The translations under genes were made by a program, and so were the position numbers. From the NCBI GenBank assembly GCA_021800805.1, contig JAJYYR010000057.1, positions 1-5,534 of the forward strand: DNA of 5,534 bases. Reading direction: 5' to 3'. The stretch is from a bacterium (GTDB lineage: Bacteria > SZUA-79 > Acidulodesulfobacterales > Acidulodesulfobacteraceae). Below the pieces are notes generated by a model. It worked only from the letters and a program-made list of their open reading frames with translations. It made no database searches and was not told where the DNA came from. This document shows positions 1-4,761 of the stretch, piece by piece (the first letter of the stretch is position 1; every line of letters starts with the position of its first letter).

Positions 1-19
1 TAAATATAAAAATAATTTA

Positions 20-763
20 ATGCTGTCCTGCATTAAGGAGGAAGGGCTTGCTTTGGTATTAAATTTCTTTCTAAGTTTATACTGCTGGATTATTATTTCG
101 GTTTTTACGGTAATATTAGGCATACTTGCCGTTATAACTTCGTTTTTTAGCGCAAATGTTTCGCAAAAGATAGCAAGGCTGTGGGGGAAAGTAATATTAA
201 AGCTTCTGGGTATTAAGGTTTCCGTTGATGGCTTGGAAAATTTAGACCCTTCAAAATCCTTTCTTATTACTTCTAACCACCAGAGCTATTTCGACATATT
301 CGTTCTTCTCGCGCATCTTGACCTCGATTTTAGGTTTATCGCCAAAAGAAGCCTCTTTAAAATCCCCTTTCTCGGACAGAGCATGAAAAGGCTAGGCTAC
401 ATTCCCATAGACAGAAAAGACCTGAGAAGCGCCCTTAAAAGCGTTAAAGCAGGGGCGGAAGCCTTAAAGAACAAAACCTCTATACTCATTTTTCCCGAAG
501 GGACGAGGTCGCCGGACGGAAAACTGCTGAACTTTAAAAAGGGCGGACTTAACATGTTTCTTAAGCAGGGCAATATGACAGTTCTTCCCGTCGTTATCAA
601 AGGTACCGCAAACATTTTAAGTAAAAACAGTCTGACGATTCACCCGGGTAAAACCGTCGAACTCGGTATTTTAAAGCCGCTGAATGCAGCCGAAAAAGGC
701 GACGGCAGCGGTATTATAATCGAAAAAATAGAAAACGAAACCCGCGCGATATTAGAAAATTGA
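20..763 (+). CDS. plsC: 1-acyl-sn-glycerol-3-phosphate acyltransferase (PlsC family)
   Basis: Membrane-bound enzyme that transfers an acyl chain to the sn-2 position of lysophosphatidate, giving phosphatidate for phospholipid synthesis (family knowledge). Numbered from the ATG at 20, the family blocks appear in order: NHQSYFD at residues 86-92 (the catalytic HX4D), KRSLFKIPFLG at 109-119 and GYIPIDR at 126-132 (glycerophosphate-binding block), FPEGTRS at 158-164, and VLPVVIKG at 188-195. Residues 12-43 form a hydrophobic N-terminal membrane anchor. Length (236-247 aa) is normal. The ATG at 20 has no Shine-Dalgarno site. A strong AAGGAGG at 35-41 lies inside this reading frame, 11 nt before an in-frame TTG at 53, so the true start is probably TTG 53 (236 aa, beginning just at the anchor). 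The stop is 79 nt before the likely vapB start. The exact acyl acceptor cannot be proved from sequence. Confidence 0.93.
   Translation: MLSCIKEEGLALVLNFFLSLYCWIIISVFTVILGILAVITSFFSANVSQKIARLWGKVILKLLGIKVSVDGLENLDPSKSFLITSNHQSYFDIFVLLAHLDLDFRFIAKRSLFKIPFLGQSMKRLGYIPIDRKDLRSALKSVKAGAEALKNKTSILIFPEGTRSPDGKLLNFKKGGLNMFLKQGNMTVLPVVIKGTANILSKNSLTIHPGKTVELGILKPLNAAEKGDGSGIIIEKIENETRAILEN
35..41 (+). promoter_or_regulatory. Ribosome binding site favouring a TTG start for plsC
   Basis: AAGGAGG at 35-41 is a near-perfect Shine-Dalgarno sequence and lies downstream of the first ATG (20). The next in-frame start-type codon is TTG at 53-55, with a spacing of 11 nt, slightly long but usable. The residues that would be lost (first 11) are not part of the acyltransferase fold, so the shorter protein is preferred. 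Confidence 0.6.
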
Positions 764-769
764 AAATAT

Positions 770-790
770 GAAAATTTTATTAAAATTTTC
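770..790. repeat. Perfect A/T palindrome upstream of the vapBC promoter
   Basis: The arms GAAAATTTTA (770-779) and TAAAATTTTC (781-790) are exact reverse complements around a single central T. The element ends one base before the proposed -35 hexamer (791). A one-base loop makes it a poor RNA hairpin, so it reads better as DNA: either an operator for the VapBC complex, which usually represses its own promoter, or an A-tract/T-tract UP element contacted by the RNA polymerase alpha subunit. High A/T content raises the chance of a coincidental palindrome. Confidence 0.45.
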
Positions 791-819
791 TTGCAAAAAG
801 AAATATCAGATGATAAAAT
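791..819 (+). promoter_or_regulatory. Predicted vapBC promoter (extended -10)
   Basis: TTGCAA (-35, 791-796; 4 of 6 consensus bases), a 17-bp spacer, and TAAAAT (-10, 814-819; 5 of 6) preceded by TG one base upstream, i.e. an extended -10. Transcription would begin near 826, leaving a leader of about 17 nt that includes the AGGAG at 827-831. The promoter lies inside the longer open frame that begins at ATG 768, which is another argument against that upstream start for vapB. Confidence 0.55.
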
Positions 820-842
820 TTATAGTAGGAGAAATGATAAAA

Positions 843-1064
843 ATGTCTGAATTATTAAAAATAGGTAAGAAAGCCCAAATAGTTATACCTAAAAAAATTA
901 GAAATCAAATAAATATTAAAGAAGGAGATGAACTCCTTATTGATGCGATAGATAATTCAATAATTATAACTTTAGTTCCAAAGGATATTTCTGAATTTGC
1001 AGGTATAGCTAAAGGAATTTACCCAAAAAAATATATCGAAAAAATAAGAAAAGAATGGGATTAA
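843..1064 (+). CDS. vapB: VapB-type antitoxin, AbrB/SpoVT (MazE-like) swapped-hairpin fold
   Basis: A 73-aa DNA-binding antitoxin that neutralises the following PIN toxin and represses their shared promoter (family knowledge). The N-terminal half has the typical AbrB/SpoVT pattern: KIGKKAQIVIPKKIRNQINI, then KEGDELLID and a hydrophobic strand SIIITLVP. The C-terminal part (about residues 48-73: EFAGIAKGIYPKKYIEKIRKEWD) is the usual toxin-binding tail. The frame is open from ATG 768, but I choose ATG 843 because AGGAG (827-831) sits 11 nt upstream, the AbrB fold begins right there, and the extra 25 residues would be encoded by the promoter region. ATG 834 is too close to the Shine-Dalgarno. 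The end overlaps the start of vapC by 10 bp, which indicates translational coupling. Base composition is lower in G+C than in the flanking genes. Confidence 0.88.
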   Translation: MSELLKIGKKAQIVIPKKIRNQINIKEGDELLIDAIDNSIIITLVPKDISEFAGIAKGIYPKKYIEKIRKEWD

Positions 1065-1459
1065 ATGTGTTCGTAGATTCAAATATAATAATTTATTATC
1101 TTGAAAAAAATGAACGTTTTTTTCCGTCGGTCTTACCTTATTTCGAAAAATGCCAGAAAAAAGAGTTAATTCTTTTTACATCTTCTTTATCATTCATGGA
1201 AGTTTTGGTTCCTCTTCTTTCTATGAATAGCCGCAGCTTAGAAGCTAAATACAGCTATCTTTTTAAAAATTTTTTTAAAATTTTAGATATCGATTTAAAT
1301 ATAGCTAAAATTGGAGCATATATAAAGGGGAAATACGGGGTTAGAACCCCTGATGCCCTTCAGGTTGCTTGTGCTAAAAAGGCGGGTTGCGACGAATTTT
1401 TAACTGCGGATATGGGGATTATAAAAATAAAAGAAATCAAGATAACCATAATTAAGTAA
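1055..1459 (+). CDS. vapC: VapC-type toxin, PIN-domain ribonuclease
   Basis: A 134-aa single PIN domain; family members are Mg2+-dependent endoribonucleases that cut tRNA or rRNA when the antitoxin is lost. All four expected acidic residues are present: D8 in VFVDSN, E49 in SFMEV, D100 in RTPDALQVACA and D119 in FLTADM. The active site therefore looks intact. Length is usual for VapC. The ATG at 1055 lies within the last codons of vapB (10-bp overlap), the classic antitoxin-first arrangement; a GTG at 1067 is a weaker alternative. RNase J starts 11 nt after the stop, so vapBC transcripts probably continue into it. Strongly A/T-rich codon use, unlike plsC and rnj, suggests transfer. The RNA target cannot be read from sequence. 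Confidence 0.9.
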   Translation: MGLNVFVDSNIIIYYLEKNERFFPSVLPYFEKCQKKELILFTSSLSFMEVLVPLLSMNSRSLEAKYSYLFKNFFKILDIDLNIAKIGAYIKGKYGVRTPDALQVACAKKAGCDEFLTADMGIIKIKEIKITIIK

Positions 1460-1470
1460 ATAATAAATTA

Positions 1471-3135
1471 ATGCCTACATTAAAAGCAATACCCCTTGGC
1501 GGGCTTGGCGAAATCGGTCTCAATATGATGGTTTATGAGACCGAAAAGGATATTATAATAGTCGATTCGGGGATTATGTTTCCAGAGGACTATATGCTGG
1601 GAATAGACATGGTTATTCCCGACATAAGATATTTATACGACCCGGAAAAAAAGAAAAAGATTAAGGGAATCGTTCTTACCCACGGACATGAAGACCATAT
1701 AGGCGCCATACCCTATGTGCTAAGAGAGTTTAATATTCCCATATTCGGCACTCCTTTTACTCTCGGGATACTCGAAGAAAAATTAAAAGAACACGATTTG
1801 CCTTTCAAAGTATCGCTGTTTACCGTTAAAACCGGAAATACGATTACATTAGGGGATTTTGAAATCGAATTTATAAGAGTAGCCCACTCGATAATCGACG
1901 GAGCAAGCCTTGCCATAAAAACGCCGGTCGGGACAATAATACATACGGGAGATTTCAAGCTTGACCAGACCCTCGAAAAAAATGCCGTAACCGATATAAA
2001 CAGGCTTGCCCATTATGGAGACAACGGAGTTTTAGCTTTATTTTCCGATTCTACCAATATAGAAAAAGAAGGGTTCACGATATCTGAAAACGACATAAAA
2101 AAGACCTTCAGGAATATTTTCAGGGATAATAACGCAAGAATTATAGTAGCCTTATTTGCTTCAAATATTCACAGGATTTCAGAGCTCCTTTCCCTCGCCG
2201 CAGAATTTAATAAAAAGGTTATATTCAGTGGAAGAAGTCTTATGACATATACGAAAGTTGCAAGAAAATTAGGGTATTTAAAAATTCCGGAAGATATTTT
2301 AATAGATGAAGAAACGATAAGCTATTACAAACCCGAAGAACTTTTAATACTTACTACCGGTACTCAGGGCGAAGCAATGTCCGCGCTTTCCAGAATTTCG
2401 GTGGACGACCACAAATATGTAAAAATCAAGCCTAACGACCTCGTTTTAATGTCTTCAAAATTTATTCCGGGAAACGAGAAAGCTATATCTAAAATAATAA
2501 ACAACCTTTATAAAAGAGGAGCCGAAGTTTATTACGAAAACATATCCGAAATACACGTGTCCGGCCATGCAAGCAAAGAAGAACTTAAACTTATGATAAA
2601 TATCGTAAAACCGAAATATTTTGTTCCGGTTCACGGCGAATTGAAACATTTATATCAGCACAAAAAGCTTGCTCTAAGTTCGGGTATTGCGCCCTCGGAC
2701 GTTTTTGTCCTTGAAAACGGCAATAGTCTTGTATTTACTGAGGACAAAGAGTGTTTTGCAGGCGAAAACGTTTATGCGGGCAGAATATTCGTCGACGGCA
2801 AAGGAATCGGAGACGTCGGCGCTCATACCCTTAAAGAACGGGCGCATCTTTCCGAAAACGGAATGATTATAGTCCAACTCGTCGTAGATTCCAAGACGTC
2901 GGGTATAATTTCCGGTCCGGATATCGTTTCTAAAGGATTTGTGTTTGAGGATTATTTTAAAGAACTAAACAACGTTCTTTATAAATTGGTTATGCATGTA
3001 ATAGAAGAAAATCAAAAACATGACAGCATCGATTGGGTTAAAGTTAAGGACGACATAAGGAAGGCTTTAAAAAAATATTTAAATAAGACTATAGACAGGC
3101 ATCCTTTTATTTTTCCGATGATTACCGAAATTTAA
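1471..3135 (+). CDS. rnj: Ribonuclease J
   Basis: A 554-aa metallo-beta-lactamase/beta-CASP ribonuclease with 5'-to-3' exonuclease and endonuclease activity, acting in the cytoplasm in mRNA turnover and RNA maturation (family knowledge). Visible features: opening strand KAIPLGGLGEIGLNM (5-19); Zn-binding HGHEDH (71-76); H139 in VAHSI; D161 in HTGDFKLD; beta-CASP residues around FSDSTN (191-196), HVSGHAS (H362 to S368, including H366) and VPVHGE (H388). The C-terminal domain from about 435 is complete and ends normally near RHPFIFPMITEI. Length matches the family; no frameshift is seen. ATG 1471 is the only start in frame after the upstream stop, yet no Shine-Dalgarno precedes it. The gene probably depends on read-through from vapBC or plsC and on coupling to vapC translation. 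Whether it corresponds to J1 or J2 of Bacillus cannot be told. Confidence 0.96.
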   Translation: MPTLKAIPLGGLGEIGLNMMVYETEKDIIIVDSGIMFPEDYMLGIDMVIPDIRYLYDPEKKKKIKGIVLTHGHEDHIGAIPYVLREFNIPIFGTPFTLGILEEKLKEHDLPFKVSLFTVKTGNTITLGDFEIEFIRVAHSIIDGASLAIKTPVGTIIHTGDFKLDQTLEKNAVTDINRLAHYGDNGVLALFSDSTNIEKEGFTISENDIKKTFRNIFRDNNARIIVALFASNIHRISELLSLAAEFNKKVIFSGRSLMTYTKVARKLGYLKIPEDILIDEETISYYKPEELLILTTGTQGEAMSALSRISVDDHKYVKIKPNDLVLMSSKFIPGNEKAISKIINNLYKRGAEVYYENISEIHVSGHASKEELKLMINIVKPKYFVPVHGELKHLYQHKKLALSSGIAPSDVFVLENGNSLVFTEDKECFAGENVYAGRIFVDGKGIGDVGAHTLKERAHLSENGMIIVQLVVDSKTSGIISGPDIVSKGFVFEDYFKELNNVLYKLVMHVIEENQKHDSIDWVKVKDDIRKALKKYLNKTIDRHPFIFPMITEI

Positions 3136-3153
3136 TTTTTTTATTTTTATTAT

Positions 3154-3161
3154 GGTATACT
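3154..3161 (+). promoter_or_regulatory. Extended -10 promoter for the small basic peptide gene
   Basis: TG at 3153-3154, one spacer base, then TATACT at 3156-3161 (5 of 6 consensus bases) form an extended -10. No clear TTGACA-like -35 is found 17 bp upstream, only T-rich sequence, which extended -10 promoters tolerate. Transcription would start near 3168, giving a leader of about 80 nt before the ATG at 3250. Confidence 0.5.
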
Positions 3162-3171
3162 TTATTTAACA

Positions 3172-3209
3172 TTAATAATTTATTAAAATTATTAAAGATA
3201 ATTATTAAA
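3172..3209. repeat. A/T inverted repeat plus direct repeat in the leader of the basic peptide gene
   Basis: The arms TTAATAATTT (3172-3181) and AAATTATTAA (3186-3195) are exact reverse complements around a 4-nt loop. The motif AATTATTAAA (3187-3196) recurs at 3200-3209, 13 bp away. The elements lie just downstream of the predicted transcription start. They could be protein-binding sites or a weak RNA hairpin; pure A/T content makes chance a serious alternative. Confidence 0.35.
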
Positions 3210-3236
3210 TATACCGTTTAATTAATAAAAGGTAAC

Positions 3237-3245
3237 GGAGGTGAT
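3237..3245 (+). promoter_or_regulatory. Near-perfect ribosome binding site of the 22-aa peptide
   Basis: GGAGGTGAT is complementary to the 3' end of 16S rRNA over its full nine bases. It sits 8 nt (from the GGAGG core) before ATG 3250. It is the longest Shine-Dalgarno match in the window and is the main reason to regard the very short frame as a translated gene. Confidence 0.85.
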
Positions 3246-3249
3246 TAAA

Positions 3250-3318
3250 ATGGCATGCGCTTCTAAAAAATCGGCTTCTACATCTAAAAGCAAACCTGCA
3301 AAAGCGAAAAGCAAATAA
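3250..3318 (+). CDS. 22-residue lysine/serine/alanine-rich basic peptide, function unknown
   Basis: I do not recognise this gene. The product begins MACASKKSAST and ends KPAKAKSK; its composition is 7 Lys, 6 Ser, 5 Ala and one each of Met, Cys, Thr and Pro, with no acidic and no bulky hydrophobic residue after Met, so net charge is about +7. It resembles the disordered tails of histone H1-like and HU-type proteins, which bind nucleic acid by charge; a similar role is inference. It is not a membrane or signal peptide. Evidence for expression is the nine-base Shine-Dalgarno match, the extended -10 promoter 94 bp upstream and the separation of 114 bp from rnj. The single Cys at position 3 is unusual for such a tail. 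It could instead be a leader peptide, but nothing follows on this strand that it could attenuate. Confidence 0.65.
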   Translation: MACASKKSASTSKSKPAKAKSK

Positions 3319-3336
3319 GGAAAGGTTGCGCTTTTT
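3300..3336 (+). terminator. Weak possible terminator overlapping the end of the basic peptide gene
   Basis: AAAAGCG (3300-3306) can pair with CGCTTTT (3329-3335), and the second arm runs into five T residues (3332-3336). The stem is short, the loop is 22 nt and the T-run is inside the stem, so this is a poor intrinsic terminator. The second arm could also pair with AAAAGCG at 3400-3406, as an alternative to the larger repeat downstream. Confidence 0.25.
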
Positions 3337-3349
3337 AGGTTGTCTATCT

Positions 3350-3412
3350 GCAAAACGCTTTTACTCTAAAGGTATTTTACATTTTAAATCCTTAAAATTA
3401 AAAGCGTTTTGC
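3350..3412. repeat. Perfect 14-bp inverted repeat between convergent small genes
   Basis: The arms GCAAAACGCTTTTA (3350-3363) and TAAAAGCGTTTTGC (3399-3412) are exact reverse complements separated by 35 nt. The loop can fold further (AAGG 3369-3372 with CCTT 3390-3393, ATTT 3374-3377 with AAAT 3386-3389). It starts 31 nt after the stop of the + strand peptide and 5 nt after the stop of the - strand 83-aa gene. The position suggests a bidirectional transcript end or a 3'-stabilising hairpin. A strong T-run does not follow on either strand, so it is not a textbook intrinsic terminator. Confidence 0.7.
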
Positions 3413-3417
3413 CATTA

Positions 3418-3669
3418 TTATTCTTCGTCGTTATTATTGTCATTGCCGCCGTCGGTTTTCGACCTGCGCTCTTTCGTCTTTGCGATTCTGTCGTCTATTC
3501 TTTTAACAAAACCGTTAAAAACGCCTTCTATGGCAAAAATTAATTCTTTGTTGGCATTACCTAAATGCTCTACGACATCTACGGGAATTCTGTCGTATAT
3601 CCCGTCCACGATTTTGTGCCTTAATTCCGGCCTCTTTTCCCTAAAGGATTTCTCTTCTTTTAAAAGCAT
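3418..3669 (-). CDS. Small charged helical protein with acidic tail, function unknown
   Basis: An 83-aa protein that I cannot assign. Residues 1-19 are strongly charged (KEEKSFREKRPELRHK). Residues 20-66 look like two amphipathic helices around GIYDRIPVDVVEHLGNANKE and LIFAIEGVFNGFVKRIDDRI. Residues 66-83 form a polar, probably disordered tail ending GGNDNNNDEE. There is no signal peptide, membrane helix, Cys pair or catalytic motif, so a cytosolic binding or adaptor role is the most one can infer. Reality as a gene rests on GGAGGG at 3682-3677 (7 nt before the ATG), a good promoter at 3787-3759, a stop placed right before an inverted repeat, and a sensible soluble composition. The 116-aa frame on the opposite strand across the same bases has a Leu/Ser-rich shadow composition. 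It lies downstream of the iclR gene on the same strand, but with its own promoter. Confidence 0.8.
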   Translation of the reverse strand: MLLKEEKSFREKRPELRHKIVDGIYDRIPVDVVEHLGNANKELIFAIEGVFNGFVKRIDDRIAKTKERRSKTDGGNDNNNDEE

Positions 3670-3676
3670 TTTTTAA

Positions 3677-3682
3677 CCCTCC
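3677..3682 (-). promoter_or_regulatory. Ribosome binding site of the 83-aa gene
   Basis: Read on the - strand, GGAGGG lies 7 nt upstream of the ATG at 3669. It decides both the strand and the start codon of this short gene. Confidence 0.85.
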
Positions 3683-3758
3683 GCATATTTTTGAATAAAA
3701 CTGAAACAACAGGCAAGTAAAATTATTACTTATTAAATAACTAATGCCTTTATTAACT

Positions 3759-3787
3759 ATTATAGCCTAAAAATTGTTAAAATTCAA
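3759..3787 (-). promoter_or_regulatory. Sigma70-type promoter of the 83-aa gene
   Basis: On the - strand: TTGAAT (-35, 3787-3782; 4 of 6), a spacer of exactly 17 bp, and TATAAT (-10, 3764-3759; 6 of 6). The start would be near 3752, giving a leader of about 83 nt. In that leader GGCA (3748-3745) and TGCC (3715-3712) can pair, with an inner AGT/ACT, as a weak hairpin. No terminator for iclR is visible in this gap, so read-through from iclR is also possible. Confidence 0.7.
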
Positions 3788-3801
3788 ATTTGGGATTAAG
3801 G

Positions 3802-4629
3802 TTATTCGGAATATTTTTTACCTATTTCATATCCTAATTTTCCGGAAATAGCGTTACTTGCTTCAATGGTAAGGGGGATAATGACGTTTTTAAGTTTTTC
3901 CGGAGTCGTTCTTATTACCGGAGCGGAAATGGATATGCCTCCTATGATATGGGTAGTGTAATCTCTTAAAGGCGCGCCTATGCATATGATGCCTTCATCA
4001 AGCTCTTCATTATCTATCGCATATCCCTGCTGTTTTATCTTTTCTAATTCTTTAAAAAGACTTTCCTTATTAATTATAGTATTTTTAGTAAAAGGAGTAA
4101 GTTTTTCCGGTAAAAGTCTTTCTACGCTATCTTTTGGTTCAAAAGCTATTTGAGATTTGCCTATAGCCGTGGCATAAACGGGGAGCATATTTCCGACTCT
4201 AGAAGCGACTTTTAAAACCTGGTCGGCTTCTACTATATCAAGATAAATAACCTTTTTTTCCCTTATGACCCCTACGTAAGCCGACTCTTTTAATTTATCG
4301 ACCAGCTCTTTAAGAATGGGCTTGGCGATACTCAAGAGCCTTAAATGATGGATGAAAGACTGACCGAGCTCGAGGCTTTTTAATCCGAGGCGGTAATTTT
4401 CGGTAAACGGGTCCTGCTCTATATATCCCATATATTCTAATGTGGCAAGAAGCCTGAAGATTTTATTTTTATGCAGTTTGAGAATTTTACTGAGCTCGCT
4501 TACCCCAAGCTCCGGCTTCTCGCCTTTAAAAGCCTCTAAAAGGTCAAGCGAATTTAAAACGGTTTTAATAAAGTAATTTGTTTTATCTTTTTTTTTACCC
4601 ACCGTCTCTTTTTTATTTTTAGTCTGCAT
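3802..4629 (-). CDS. IclR-family transcriptional regulator
   Basis: A 275-aa DNA-binding regulator; family members sense small acids, sugars or aromatic compounds and act as repressors or activators of nearby genes, often including themselves. Numbered from the chosen ATG: a Lys-rich leader (1-17), the winged helix-turn-helix around 22-72 (LDLLEAF, LGVSELSKILKLHKNKIFRLLATLEYMGYIEQ split across helices), the linker NYRLGLKSLELG (78-89), and the IclR effector domain from about 95 with the hallmark blocks PVYATAIGKSQIAF (150-163) and DEGIICIGAPLRD (211-223). Length is typical. The frame stays open up to a TTG at 4707, but ATG 4629 has AAGGTG (4640-4635) at a good distance, so the 26 upstream residues are rejected. 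It is divergent from a membrane sensor gene and 132 bp upstream of the 83-aa gene on its own strand. The ligand and target genes cannot be predicted. Confidence 0.93.
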   Translation of the reverse strand: MQTKNKKETVGKKKDKTNYFIKTVLNSLDLLEAFKGEKPELGVSELSKILKLHKNKIFRLLATLEYMGYIEQDPFTENYRLGLKSLELGQSFIHHLRLLSIAKPILKELVDKLKESAYVGVIREKKVIYLDIVEADQVLKVASRVGNMLPVYATAIGKSQIAFEPKDSVERLLPEKLTPFTKNTIINKESLFKELEKIKQQGYAIDNEELDEGIICIGAPLRDYTTHIIGGISISAPVIRTTPEKLKNVIIPLTIEASNAISGKLGYEIGKKYSE

Positions 4630-4634
4630 TTTTA

Positions 4635-4640
4635 CACCTT
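4635..4640 (-). promoter_or_regulatory. Ribosome binding site setting the iclR start
   Basis: Read on the - strand, AAGGTG precedes ATG 4629 by 5 nt (7 nt from the AGG core region). The possible TTG start at 4707 has no comparable site, so the shorter protein is preferred. Confidence 0.7.
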
Positions 4641-4678
4641 TAATTTTCAAATTATAATTCAATTTCAACTTTAAATTA

Positions 4679-4707
4679 ATTTTACATAAATAAAAAGTAA
4701 AATGCAA
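4679..4707 (-). promoter_or_regulatory. Predicted iclR promoter overlapped by an inverted repeat
   Basis: On the - strand: TTGCAT (-35, 4707-4702; 3 of 6), a 17-bp spacer, TAAAAT (-10, 4684-4679; 5 of 6). The inverted repeat ATTTTAC (4679-4685) / GTAAAAT (4697-4703), with an 11-bp spacer, covers the -10 and touches the -35, a position suited to an autorepression operator. An alternative -10, TATAAT at 4656-4651, lacks a good -35 but would also serve. Which is used cannot be decided by eye. Confidence 0.4.
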
Positions 4708-4708
4708 T

Positions 4709-4746
4709 TTAAAGATAAAAATTTAGAGTATAATTAAAGATAAAAA
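4709..4746. repeat. 13-bp exact direct repeat in the iclR/sensor intergenic region
   Basis: TTAAAGATAAAAA occurs at 4709-4721 and again at 4734-4746, start-to-start distance 25 bp. The copies bracket the predicted -10 of the sensor gene (4729-4734), the second beginning at its last base. Tandem sites here could be bound by a regulator, the adjacent IclR protein being the obvious candidate. The sequence is A/T-rich, so the repeat may have arisen by chance or slippage. Confidence 0.5.
4729..4734 (+). promoter_or_regulatory. -10 element of the sensor gene promoter
   Basis: TATAAT (6 of 6) at 4729-4734, with only CAATTT (4705-4710, 18-bp spacing) as a poor -35. Transcription would begin near 4741, 21 nt before ATG 4762. 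A weak -35 is consistent with a promoter that needs an activator, but this is inference. Confidence 0.4.
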
Positions 4747-4761
4747 CCAAAATATTATACA

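Noticed and set aside
397..615. A - strand open frame inside plsC
   Set aside because: It overlaps the conserved acyltransferase motifs on the other strand, and its composition fits an antisense shadow.
768..842. N-terminal extension of vapB from ATG 768
   Set aside because: The extension covers a palindrome, an extended -10 promoter and the ribosome binding site, and adds 25 residues foreign to the AbrB fold.
1713..2877. Three - strand open frames inside RNase J
   Set aside because: They are shadows of the clear rnj coding frame and have no ribosome binding sites or recognisable domains.
3136..3153. T-rich stretch after rnj as an intrinsic terminator
   Set aside because: No G/C hairpin precedes the T-run, so there is no structural support for a terminator.
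3326..3676. A 116-codon + strand open frame opposite the 83-aa gene
   Set aside because: Its product is Leu/Ser/Phe-rich, as expected for the antisense of a Lys/Glu-rich gene, with no ribosome binding site. The - strand frame has a strong Shine-Dalgarno and promoter.
4630..4707. N-terminal extension of the IclR protein from TTG 4707
   Set aside because: No Shine-Dalgarno is present, it runs through the predicted promoter region, and ATG 4629 has a good site.
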